The translations under genes and the position numbers were made by a program. This document shows, piece by piece, positions 12,401 through 24,400 of a stretch of DNA of 64,000 bases. Within the stretch, counting starts at the first letter, position 1. Each line of letters begins with the position of its first letter. The notes under the pieces were generated by a model. The model saw only the letters and a list, made by a program, of their open reading frames with translations, searched no databases and was not told the DNA's origin. Source of the DNA: Semisulcospira habei (lineage: Eukaryota > Mollusca > Gastropoda > Semisulcospiridae); the NCBI GenBank assembly GCA_036245525.1, contig BTPG01000003.1, positions 154,788,234-154,852,233 on the forward strand, written 5' to 3'.

Positions 12401-15400
12401 TCTTAAACACGGTAGAGTCCAAGCCACAAAGCGACCAGTCACACCATACACACCAAGACGCAGAAACAGAGGTACACAACCTTCCACAGCTAAGCTAAGA
12501 AACAAAACTGGCGGGTTTCCGTTGAGCAGTTGCCCGGATGGGGATGGAAGGGAGGCTACTCGGGATACTGGCTAGGCTTATGACGCCCTTTGTTGCCTCC
12601 CCTGCCATAAAGGTACACAACCAATTTTGGCTAAAATTAGGCTAGCTAAGACACTATTCCTTACAGTAATGTCATCAGTAATGTGTTTTTACGAAAGAAA
12701 TAGGACAATAGCCAGGAAAACTTGAAAGGAGTTCATCGAGGCTCTTTTGGTATATGGCTGGTGGAGTGGAGTCCTTCTTGTGGGCAGTCAAGTCCAGCAA
12801 GATGTCAGGAACTGGTAACAGCCAGGGTGGAGTGATGTGTTGCAGAGATTGCAAAACTTTGTCCAGGTCCACTCCGGCTGCCTGCAGATGAGGTCGGACA
12901 TGGAAGGAAAGCGAACAGACAGCTCCCAGATGGGTATCGTAAATCTTTGCGAACGGCAGGTTAAAAACTCAATCACAGGCAGGATTGTCTGGATGGGCCT
13001 TCAGTTTCAGAACGTAGCAGAGGATGAGGCAGATGCGGCAGAGCTTGAGAGAAGGCTCTCCTGCCTCGACATACAGACTAGGAACTGGTGACATCCTGAA
13101 GGCCCCCAGACATATCCGCAGACCTTGATGGTGAATTGTGTTCAGACGCTGTAGAACAGACTGGGAAGCCGAGCCATATACCACAGAGCCGTAATCCAGT
13201 TTGGACCGAACAAGGGCCCAGTACAGTCGTGGTAAGATAGTGCGGTCCGCACCACAAAAAAAAACAAGCACCCTCATCTTACAATGTCTGCAATCATATG
13301 CGTACCTCTCAAAAAAAGCACCCCAAATTCAACCAACCTCAGACTGCAAGAGGTGTAGATTCTCAAGAGCCCCTGCACCAGCAAATGGTCATGAGAATCC
13401 AAGCCTCTTGCAGATGGAATGAGACAGCTGAAAGTGTGTGCTAGTGAATATCTATGCCTACTGCAGATAGAATGGGTTTATTTGGTTGACTGTTTTGTTC
13501 ACGAGTCTGATGGAGTATAACCTGGATAGAAAAAAAAAAAAAAAACTTACGCAATAATGGTGTCATTGGACTGAACAGCACTAAAGTCATATCCACTGAG
13601 GAAGTGTTTGTGGAACAGGCCTTTGTATGCTTCAAACACCCGCATCTGTGAGAAATTAAAAACGCATGGAGTTACTCAAGCCATTTAACTCACTCAAGAC
13701 GTACCGCCTCAGGATACGCGGCTTACGCCGTGTATCCGGAGGCGGCACATCTCGAATGAGTTAAACAATTCTCTAACAAAGGACAAAGAAATGACAACAG
13801 CAGCAAAGACTTATGCAATCAAACCTGCGCAAGGAGACCACCCTAGGGTCTATCAAAAAGTGGTCACCTCAGACAGGCGGTCTCCTTCCACATGGTCATC
13901 TCTAGACTATGGGTCCAAAAATTCCTGGTTAGCTTAAACAGGTGGTCACCTCATAAGGTTTTGACTGTAGAAGTCAAACAAAACAACAAGAATGGCAAAG
14001 CCCTTAACCCAATTAGCTACGGGACAATGTAGCAGGAGATGGATTGATCATGTTAATTCAAGGGTAGTGCCAGATGAGCATGGCACCTTCAGGCGCCAAG
14101 CTCATCTGGCACTACCCTTGAATTATTATGATCAACCCATCTCATACAACTGGCACATAATTGATAGACGATGCCTCCAAAAGTTTGGAAATGCGGCCGA
14201 GGGGTTAAGAGGGTTAAGGCTCACGCGCATGAATAATCCAGTTCTAAGATAGGTAAGGGGCTGCCGTTTGTACCTGTGATGTTTTCTAAAAAAATGTACA
14301 CATTTTACATTTTTGTCAGTCTCCCAAACCAAAATAGTATGCATTAAAAGGTCTCATCGGCTCCTTTCAGCCAAAAGTGCTGATAAAAGCTAAGATCATA
14401 CTTTTTACACATCATCTGCCGATCTATTATGTACCTTGACCTTTCTGAGGGGTCATCCAAATTAGCATACATACAAAGGTCCTACCGTAAAATACCTCTG
14501 GACCAAGTTTGGGTTTGAAGTTGTAAACATTATTCAAGAAAAAGCTATTTTTGTCAACAAATAGCCATTTGTGACCTATTTCTTGATCTCATGACTCTTG
14601 ACCTTTCTAGGGAGTCATCCAAATTAGTATGCATAGGAAGGTCTTACCATCAGGTATCCCTGTACCAAATTTGGGTGTGAAGTTATTAACAGTTTTTGAG
14701 AAAAAACATCTTTCATCAAAATTTCGTTTTAGAGGGGTCATCCAAATTAGTATGTGCAGAAAAGACTTACCATCAGGCATCTTTATACCAAGTTTAAAGC
14801 AGTGAATAGTATTTGAGAAAAAAAAGAAGTAATTTTGTCAAAATATGTCTATTTCCTAACCCCCTGTGACCTTAACCTTTGAGACAGATCAATGAAACTG
14901 GCATGTTTAGAAAGGTCTTGCCACAAAGTATCCTTGGGCCAAGTTTGAAGACTGTGGCTTGAATAGTCTCCGAGAAAATGACAATGTTAAAGTTTACCAT
15001 GGATGTCGGAAACAGACTCACTTTTGCTTTGCACGTGAGCCAAAAGTTGAAAAGACAATGTTGCCTAGGAGAGACTGACTAAATATACACCATAATACGT
15101 ATGAACAGTTTGACGACAAACTTTCACTGACTTACATCAGATGGGCGCACTCTTGTTTTTCGCGAGAGAACTTCTTTGAAGTGTTCGAGGGATGAGTCTT
15201 TCACAAGCTGCACCAGATACTGAAACACAGCAAAACAAACCAAGTTCTAAGGAAAGCATCTACATACACATTGCGCAGTACATGGGAGCTATAAATGATA
15301 CAGCATTATTTACTTTCATGTTTAACTCATTCAGCCCGACGAACGTATTTCCCAAATTTTGGAGGTGTCATCCAACGACTATGCACTTGTTGCAGGAGAT

Positions 15401-18400
15401 GGGTCGACCATGATAATTCAAGGGTAGTGCCAGATTAGCTTGCAATGCTTCTTGATTCTTAGCAGAGCGCTGGTCATCTACAGTCATCATCCATCTCTTT
15501 CAGTCTTTGAAACCTACCCTGAATTTACAAGGGCTTATTAACCCCTTCATTGCCAATGGTCCCAGATTGTATTTCAGAAATGTTAGTCAATTAAATCCCA
15601 AAGAATTCCAGCCATCCAAGGAACACGAATGTAAAGCAGTGTCAGCAAAAGGCGCAGATGCTCATGAGCCCCCGCAATCAAGGGGCTCATGAGAATCTGT
15701 GCCTCCTGCAGTTAGATCATGTTCACTTCTTCCTGGCAGCGAAGCAATGGGTAGGCAAAAGGTCATCAGGTCAACATCTGCACCAAATACATTGGTAATA
15801 ATCAGGCAGACCTGTACTTAAATAAACTGTATCAGAACATTAATCCTTATTATTTTAAATACACCAGTGTGTGAAATAAGTTTGACAAAAATAGTTCAAG
15901 CTTGGTGCCAGAATAGCTTGGCGCCTAGAGGCACCAAGCTATTCTGGCACCAAGCTTGAACTAAAGCCATTGGTCTATATCCTTATTTGTTTCTTCAAAA
16001 ACATTACCGATGACATGATGTTATGGAAGTGTCTACTAATTACTCAATTCTAGCCTAAGAACCCGTTGTGTTAACACACAACCCGGGAGACATTCGGGGA
16101 ACCCTGAGAGGGGCCAAGAGTTGTCTCCCGTTACTGCCCATCCGGTTTTGAGTCATGAGGTGACCAACCAGTCAGTCTACTTAGGCTCACACAGTTCAGA
16201 TGTTTGCTCTAGCCTACGGACTTTGAGACTTCGACCGGTTACCAGTCTTCCAGTCACTTGGCTTCTTGTTCGACTACTGCTTCGTCGTCCCTACCTGTGC
16301 CCTCTGTGGGTCTGCTGGTCCCCTCATCGTTAGCTGCTGCCCTCTCCTGCGTCTGGGGTTGTGGGGCTACTCGGTGAGCTTTGCTGGGACTTCACCCGCG
16401 TTTGTGCCGTGGGTGTTTTGGACGTTTCTTCCCCCGTTCCCGCTCTAGCGGAAAGGTAAGGTAGCTGGGTTGGCCCTCGGCCGGCTCCCGGGCTGGGCGC
16501 CGGTTCGAGCAGGAACGAGGACAGTCTATTCATCTTCGCTGTAACTTTCGCGCCAAATTCTCTCTTAGCTTGGCGGGGCCACGTGCCCGCGCTCACTCAC
16601 CTTTCAGCTGATTGGTGTGCGAGTTTGGCTTGCTTGCTTGCTGGCTTGTGCCTTGTGTTTTGTGGGGATACGTTATGCGTCCATGGCTTGCTTAGTTCCA
16701 TTGCATTGGTAAATGTTGCTGTGCCAGACACTTGCTTCATGCCTGTTCCTGTCATGACATGCTTGATTTTTGTGGTGCATAATGCGTCATGTGCTCGCCT
16801 TAGCTTGGCGGGGCCCCACGTGCCCACGCCCTGTCACCATTACGTTGGTAAGGTTGCTGTGCCAGACGCTTGCTTCATGCCTGTACCTGTCGTGACATAC
16901 TTGAGTTTTCTTGTACATGATGCGTTATATGCTCTCCTTAGCTTGGCGGGGGCCCACGTGCCCGCGCCTTGTCGCCATTACGTTGGTAATGTTACTGTGC
17001 CAGACGCTTGCTTCATGCCTGTACATGTCGTCACATGCTTGAGTTTTGTTGTACATGATGCGTCGTGTGCTCGCCTTAGCGCCCACTATGCTTTCCAGAC
17101 CAAGGGGTGGCTGCCACGTGTGTGGAATGCAGGGAGATACCCAACGGGGAAGAAACACGCTTGGTAAGACGGGTACAACACATTGTTAATATTCGGGTAA
17201 ATACCCTTTGGCAAAATGGACAAACAGAGAGATTAGCCACGACTTGTTTTCATTCGCAGATGGTATGTCGCAAAGATAGTATGCTTGCCTTAGCTTGGCA
17301 GGGCCCCCAGTGCACGCGCCCACTAGCTTACAGAGATGGATTTTGCAGGCCCAGACGCTTCCTGACAGGTTTGTACCTTGCTGTTGTTCCTTTTTGTCTT
17401 GCGAAGGCTCAACTTACCAGGGTGGGGTCCCACAGGCCCTCGCCCACATGCCTTCAGGTTGTTGTGTGTTGCAGTGGCCTGTTGATGACCTGCACGCAAT
17501 GCGGAAGGTTCCAGTGGCCGTCAGATAACCACAACGTCTGTCTCCCTGCACCGGATGCGCCTCAGACCACGCTTGCGACACCTGCTCCACCTGGCCTGAG
17601 CTGCACTGGTCGCAGTTATGGAGTGTACAGACGCGAGCGACCGGCACCTGTGTGTGATCCGAATCCAGTCGAGGTGCCATCCCCCGTGCCCTGCGGACTG
17701 GCCGCACGAGTCCGCACTGACTTTTTGGAAAAGACGCCACACCGGACGCGGGAGCCTAGCGCTCGGAGTGGGACTGTGTTCAACGCAATCGCTTCCAGGA
17801 GGGAGTGCACCCGGACAAAGCCTTCTGAGACAGGCAGAGAGCCCACCTCACTGAGCCCGGTTAGGAGAGACGCGCCACGCGCCGTCCCATGTCCACTGTC
17901 AGTCCCCGCTCGTCTCCAGGAAAGCCCACTGACTCTTACGGGGAGTCACTTCGCCGGCAGAGAGCCCGCCTCATTGAGCCCGGCTCAGAGCTACCTTTAA
18001 CCACGCGTCCGACGAATTGGGGCAGGAGCTTCGCGCTCAGAGCAGGACTGCTATCAACGCGATCGCTTCCTGGAGGGAGCCCGCCAGGACAAAGCCGCTT
18101 GTCAGCAGAGAGCCCACCTCACTGAGCCCGGCTCAGAGAGACGCGCCACACGCCATCCCATGTCCTCTGTTAGTCCTCGCTCGTCTCCAAACGCCTGCTG
18201 ACTCTTACGGGGAGTCACTTCGCCGACTGAGAGCCCGCCTCATCAAGCCCGGCTCGGAGAGACCTTGCCCACCCGTCCAAGGACTTCGGACAGTTCAGAG
18301 CCCTCACGCCACTCTAGCTCTACCAGACGCTCGCTCTCCCCCTTTCGACTCCGCGGTTCCCACTAGTCGACCTCTTCGTCGCGTATGGACACTGGGCTTG

Positions 18401-21400
18401 CCCTGGACGAAGTGCTCATCTCATTGCCACCACGCTTCCCGCGGTTGACTGCCCGCCATCTCCCCCCGCTCAAGTGGAGGATCTCCACCAGTGGGCGCTG
18501 GACGACATGTCCCTGCCGCAGCCTCCCGGCCTTTGTGACCTGCGCCTCGACTTTGCCTTTGTCAGGACTGGAACTCAGGACCCTCCCAGGCGCTCGTCTG
18601 CCCTCTGCCTGCTGTGGATCTGCGCCCCGCCCTGCAGTTGGACTAGATTGCCTCGCTCGTCCGTAACGCCCTAGCCTGCGGGGGATTTCGGGAGCTCCTG
18701 ACCCAGCCTTCGTCCGCCGCTTCATGGACACCCGCCTCGGAATCCTACTAGCTCGCAGAAGCTGCTGTCCGGGCAGCGTATCTCGCGTTGGTCAACGCCA
18801 TGGCTGCCGCCTCCAGCTGCGACCTGTGACGTCGGGATGCCGTGTTGCTGGCCTGCCACGGAATGCCCCCCGTGCTGAGGACTCAGCTGCGCCATGCTCC
18901 CCTGGGTGGCCTCCCCTCTTCGGTGCGACCGGGCAGACCGAAGGATACATCTCGGACCGTGGGCCTCGCAAGACACCTCCACTTCGCTTCAGGCCGCCAC
19001 TAGGCCGTGGTTCTCGCCCTGCGGACTCCGGCCCCGCCGTACAGCTTGGGGATTACGCGATCACTCTGGACCTTCCGATGTTACCTCCAGATCCCATACG
19101 CTCGGCCTCCAGGAAGTTCTCCGGTGCACCTGCGGCGGAGTAGTTTCCAGTTCGGGCACTGCGTTCGGTCTCAGCCTCAGCCCATGGGTCTTCTACCGCA
19201 TCATGGACTGCAGCAGTGGTGACCAAGGCACGGGATCCGTCTTCCAGATCGACGTCGAACTACCTCGACGACCTCTTCCTGCGCAACCATTGGAGTCCAC
19301 CCGACATCGGACAGGGATGCACTGATACAGCTGTTCGCGGTTGGGGTTCCTAGTCAACACAGGTAAGTCGGACCTCGCTCCCTCTCGTCGCTTCATCCAT
19401 CTCGGCATGGAGTTCGCCACCGACCTTAACAGGGTGCGTTTGCCGGAGCCACGGATCCTAAGTTGGCCGCCCAGCCGGGCAGGTAGCCCAGCAGGATGCA
19501 GCCTCCGCCAGAGTCTGGCTTCAGCTCCTGGGTTGTTCAATGCGGCGGCAGATCTACTCCCCTCGGTCGTCTCTACGCCCGGCCGCTACAGCTGCACCTC
19601 CTGCTTCTCTGGTGCCCCTCCTCAGGCGATCTAACCGCCATGGTACCTGTGTCCCCATTGATTCGCTCCCACCGCCTGCGTTGGACGGACACATCATGGC
19701 ATGCTTCGGGAGTCCCCCGGACCGCTCCGCCTCCTCAACTCTCCCTGTGTGTCGATGCAAGTCTTGCTGGTTGGGGAGCCCACTTGCTTCCGCGGTTTCT
19801 CACGACGTCCGGCCACTGACTTCCGGAGTTCGTGGACAAGCACATCATCTGGTTGGAGCTGCAAGCAGTCTGGCAAGCCCTCATCCCGTGGGAGGAACAA
19901 CTCAGTCACCAGGAATTGCTCGTCCTCTTCGACTACGCGACAGTGGTGGCGTTCATCCAGAATCAGGGCGGGACGCGCTCACCCGTCCTACGCTTGCTCC
20001 TCTACCGTCTGATGCGCTGATGCGAGGACCGCAACATTTCCCTCCGTGCTCGACACATTCCCAGCCGGCTGAATATCTTGGCCGACTCTCTCCCAACGCG
20101 GCCAACTGCTACACATGGAGTGGACCCTATGCCAGGACATCTTTCGGATGATCGGCGCCAATGGTCGACCTATTCGCCACGAGGTGGAACCACCAGCTTC
20201 CCCTATTTGTCTCCCCGATCCCAGACTCTGGCCTGGGCAGTCGATGCACTGTCCATTCCGTGGGACGGTCTCATCGCCTACGCGTACTCCCCGACAGTCC
20301 TTGTCCCCTAAATCCTCCTCAAGCTTCGGGGATGCAATGCAGTTGTCCTTCTGGTCGCCCCGTTCTCTTGGAACCAGTCCTGGACCACCGACCTTCTCAG
20401 CCTCGCCACAGACCCCCCACTGCTGCTTCCCGCACCCCGCACGATGCTCAAGCAGCCGCAACATCGCTGTGCCACCCGTGCCCGGAGCGCCTACTCCTTC
20501 ACGCTTGGAGATTGTGCAGCAGGCCCTCGCCGCTAGAGGCTTCTTGAGTGCAGCAGTGGAAGTTATCGCTACAGCCTGCAAACCACTAGACATGACGCGT
20601 CTACAAGGAAAAATGGCGAGTACTGTGCTCCTGCACAAACAGAAAACAAAGACAATGAGTCTGAACGCAACCAGGGAAGAACCAGTCTTGCTTGCTGGCA
20701 CCCCGTTGGAGGAGGTGGAGTCCTTCACCTATCTCGGGAGCATCATAGACAAAAAAGGCGGCACTGATGCAGATGTCAGAGCACGAATCGGTAAAGCCAG
20801 AGCAGCCTTTCTCCAGTTGAAAAAAGTGTGGAGTTCAAGAGAGTTGTCACAACACACCAAAGTCCGGATTTTCAACTCCAATGTAAAAGCAGTTCTCCTA
20901 TATGGAGCAGAGACTTGGAGATTGACAAAAACCACAGTCAACAGAGTACAGACCTTCGTGAACAGTTGCCTTAGAAGAATGTTGAAAATCCACTGGCCAG
21001 AGAAGATCAGCAACGTCAGACTCTGGGAGAGAACAAAGCAGATAACAGCAGAGAATGAAATTGGGCGAAGAAGATGGGGATGGATCGGTCACAGTCTGAG
21101 AAAGCCAGCTTCCAGTATCACTAGACAGGCATTGTCATGGAACCCCCAGGGAAAGAGGAAAAGAGGTAGGCCGAGAAACTCCTGGCGTCGAGACCTCCAA
21201 GCAGACATCAAGAGACTGGGAACCACCTGGAGTAGAATCGAAGGAGAAGCACAGGACAGGAGTCGACGGCCTATACCCGGGTAGGGGTGACAGGCATAAG
21301 TAAGTAAGTAACTGTGCTCCTGGTGCGACGACCATCGCCTCGCCCCCACCGACCTCACTAACCTCCAGCTCGCGGACTTCTTCCTCTGGCTCTTCAGAGA

Positions 21401-24400
21401 CCAAGGATTGGCCCCGATTACAATCAGGGGGTGCTAGTCCATGATTGCCGACACCTACCGGCACCTCGGCCGCCCGGACCCCGGCGCCTGTTAAGACATC
21501 GCCGACCTTATGACTCACTTCGGCCGGCAGCATACAGTGCCCCGTTCGCTCATTCCTCGCTGGAACCTACCCTGGGTACTGACTTAGCTGAACTCTGCCA
21601 GATTCGAACCGCTGCCTTGGCCCGCTTGCAGATGTGACTCGCAAGACATGCTTCCTGTTGGCTCTTGCCACGGCGGACCGAGTTAGCGAGCTACACGCGC
21701 TGTCAGCGCACCCTGCCTGCCTGCAGTTTCGAGCGGATGGTTCCATACAGCTGCTTACGGACCCTGCCTTCTTTGCTAAGACCAGGTCTCCTTGACCGCG
21801 CCGCTGAGAGGGACGAACTTCCCCCAGGAGACCAGGCAACAAGATCCTGTGTGAACCCTACGCGTGTACCTACGCCGAACCAAAGCCGTCCGGAGAGGAT
21901 GGGCACGCCTCTTTCTGCCGTTACAGCCCGGCAGAACTGACATAACAGTCCAGACGATCTCTTCCTGGCTACGCTGGGTCATATGGTCCACCTACCAAGA
22001 CCTCTCCCCGCAGGGAGCGAAGAGGCTAAAGATACGTGCACACGAGGTACGCGCCATGGCCACGAGCGGCGCGTTCGACTGGAACTGCATGGTCAAAGAC
22101 ATCGTGGCTGCCGTGGGCTGGTGGGCAGAATCTACCTTCGCCCGCTTCTACCTCTGGGATCTGGCAGGCCAGCGAGACTACCTCGCACTGGTGGGGGACA
22201 TCACTGCGGTGCAACACTCCCTCTCGGCGCCACAGGCACCGTAGGTATACACCTAACTAGGGTTGTCGGGAGTTTGCGGCAGGGAGGATGGCTCTATTGG
22301 ACTTAAGGGGTGCTGAGGCGCGGCACCCTCCTCCTCATCGCAATTCTTCCATAACGTCATGTCATCGGTAATGTTTTTTGAAGAAACAAATCCATTTTTC
22401 TCTAAAAGGTATTTTTTCGAAAAATACTTACCGATAACCGATAACATGACTCAGACAACCCTCCCACCTGCCCCGCTTGCCGCTGGTGAGCTAAGTATCC
22501 CGACTGGTTAGTCACCTCGTGACTCGGAACCGGATGGGCAGTAACGGGAGACAACTCTCAGCCCCTCTCGGGGTTCCCCGAGTGCCTCCCGGGTTGTGTG
22601 TTAACACAACGGATTCTTAGGCTAAAATTGAGTAAGTAGTAGACACTTCCATAACGTCATGTCATCGGTAAGTATTTTTCGAAAAAATACCTTTTAGAGA
22701 AAAATGAATATCCTGTACAAATTTGAAGCTTTTAGTCTCAGTATGATATGGGTTAAAGAAGAGAAAACAAGCTGAGCACAGCTGCCCAAAATATATATAT
22801 GCATCATCACAAACGGACCTGAGGATTAAACCTGTTCAGTGCCAACTGATGCAGACTGTCTTTCTGCAATCTTTTTTAATGGATTCAACATGGATTCAAA
22901 GTGGTGTCAGCAAGAGACATAGATCCCCATGAGCCCCCGCAGGGCTCATGAGGATCTATACCTCTTGCAGTTTGGTGGTGTTCAAAGTTTCTCGGCACTC
23001 TACAGGTTCATGATGCTGCAAATGAAGGGAGATAATCACACCAAAGAAATCTTACCTTGACAGGTTTGCGGTGTGGATCCCTCCACATGAAGGTGACTGG
23101 CACCACTTTCTTCTTCTTGGGCAGGGGCACAGACAGGTAGAGAAATGGATCAAATGTGATAGACACCTGAAACAAACCCAGTGAACACGATTCATTTCAA
23201 TTTCATTTCTATCAGCACATTTCATTTTATCGCTTACATAATGACATGAAACTGGTTCTCACTACATGTATGCATGCTATATTTACACTGGCAACACTGG
23301 TTTGAAGGCAACTAAAGCTGACATGCATAACAAACAATATGGTACTTGATATTAATTTTTGTTTTTGTTCAATACAAAATGCTATGTAATAAAACAATTT
23401 CTGACTTACTTCAAAATTGGGATTACGATCTGCACATCACAGTCAAAGGCTAGAGCAACTTGCAGAAATGATCTAAATTTCGCCACAACAGGAGACAGAT
23501 TCTCATGCAGGGGCTAATGAGAATCTGTCTCCTGTTGTGGTTACAGATGGGGGGGGGGGGGGGGGGGGGGGGACCAGTTTCAATCTCCACTATCCTTGGA
23601 CAAGAACCACCATACACAATCAGGTCGAGTGACCAATTACATAAGTGCATATGCTTTGCTGTAGTACAGCCCCCCTACCTTACTACAGACGGGGCAGACT
23701 AATTTGGACTTGTACTGCCCCTGGAAGAGATCCACCACAAACGAGTCATTACGTTGCTTGTACACTTCCCATGCCTCATCGGCCACAACCTGAGACCAAA
23801 ATTAATACAGAAAGCAAATCAGTTTTTTCGCACATTTCATTGGGCATAAAATGAAACAAGATCAGCTCAGAGAGCTACTAAACACATTTGAGACATGCTG
23901 CACCCGGATTCGCGGTTTCATGCCACGAATCCGGTTGTGGGACACCTCGAAAGAGTTAACTGCCTTTATTCATCTAGAATTAACCCCTTCAATGCCGTTA
24001 CGATTGTGGTTGTGTTATCCTGTGAGAGCGTGCGTGTGTTGATTGTAGGTAACGATCCGTTGTTTATTTGAGCTATCACGGTTACATTTCACGTGCCTTT
24101 TTAGTAAGATTTTCTTTTGTTCGCGAGTAGAGCCGATTTTGTTTTGTTGTGTTTAGTCCGGAACGTTCTAGAAAGGTCGCACTGTCTAGTGGCCTCGTAA
24201 GTGTCACGTCGGTTAGTTGGCATCGCAACATTTTCGCTACTTTTTGTTTTCCTGTGCGTGTGAATTGAGCAGCTTTTATTTTGTTTTGGGAATGTTCTCG
24301 TACCTTTTTGAGCTATCAAGGAAGATGGTGATAGGGATACCATACTTTTATGTGTCTTCATTATACGCTAGAATTTAGAGCTGAAGTAAGCAGCCGAGTT

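Larger units (their letters stand above)
9651..12510 (-). pseudogene. DIRS-1 gag-like region and leader
   Basis: The gag N-terminus is recognised at 11,880-12,000: [31 protein letters not shown], a Cys/His-rich motif shared by all DIRS copies here. Downstream is low-complexity and repeat-expanded, including ~62-bp tandem units at 11208-11464. It carries a 75-bp LINE-C 3' end (10607-10680) and a second retroposon tail at 11465-11655. Leader from 12,110. Confidence 0.65.
6292..12701 (-). mobile_element. DIRS-1: DIRS-type tyrosine-recombinase retrotransposon, decayed
   Basis: Left terminal segment (6297-6500) and right terminal segment (12510-12701) are inverted copies. A circle-junction-type internal sequence lies at about 6535-6640, containing complements of both outer ends. 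Gene order on the minus strand is leader, gag, RT/RNase H, recombinase. Inserted in LINE-C copy 2; AGGACA occurs on both sides (6286-6291, 12702-12707). Confidence 0.88.
15985..22705 (+). mobile_element. DIRS-2: DIRS-type retrotransposon, plus strand, most complete termini
   Basis: About 6.0 kb without its RTE insert. Inverted terminal repeats 15985-16175 / 22501-22705 share ~150 bp, including TTAGGCTAAAATTGAGTAA and GTGTTAACACAAC. Internal complementary region at 22347-22436. Order: leader, gag, RT/RNase H, recombinase. Genes carry frameshifts and stops. Confidence 0.92.
15840..22756. repeat. TTAA MITE with family-A hairpin, split by DIRS-2
   Basis: Left half 15840-15984 (TTAATCCTTATTATT..., hairpin 15893-15962, CATTGGTCTATATCCTTAT). 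Right half 22706-22756 (...GCTTTTAGTCTCAGTATGAT...GGTTAA). Intact relatives at 25825-26043 and 61375-61601 show the two halves belong together, with about 40 bp missing at the insertion. Confidence 0.75.

Noticed and set aside
13551..13645. ATG at the exon start as an internal translation start
   Set aside because: The ATG directly follows a splice acceptor and the upstream exon ends in a complete codon in the same frame.
16583..17167. 194-codon open frame as a host gene
   Set aside because: It is generated by the 139-bp tandem repeat in the DIRS-2 leader, with no recognised domain.
23549..23572. G-quadruplex regulatory element
   Set aside because: Plain poly-G runs here and at 50949 and 58740 (as C) are low-complexity; nothing around them suggests regulation and their lengths may be sequencing-dependent.
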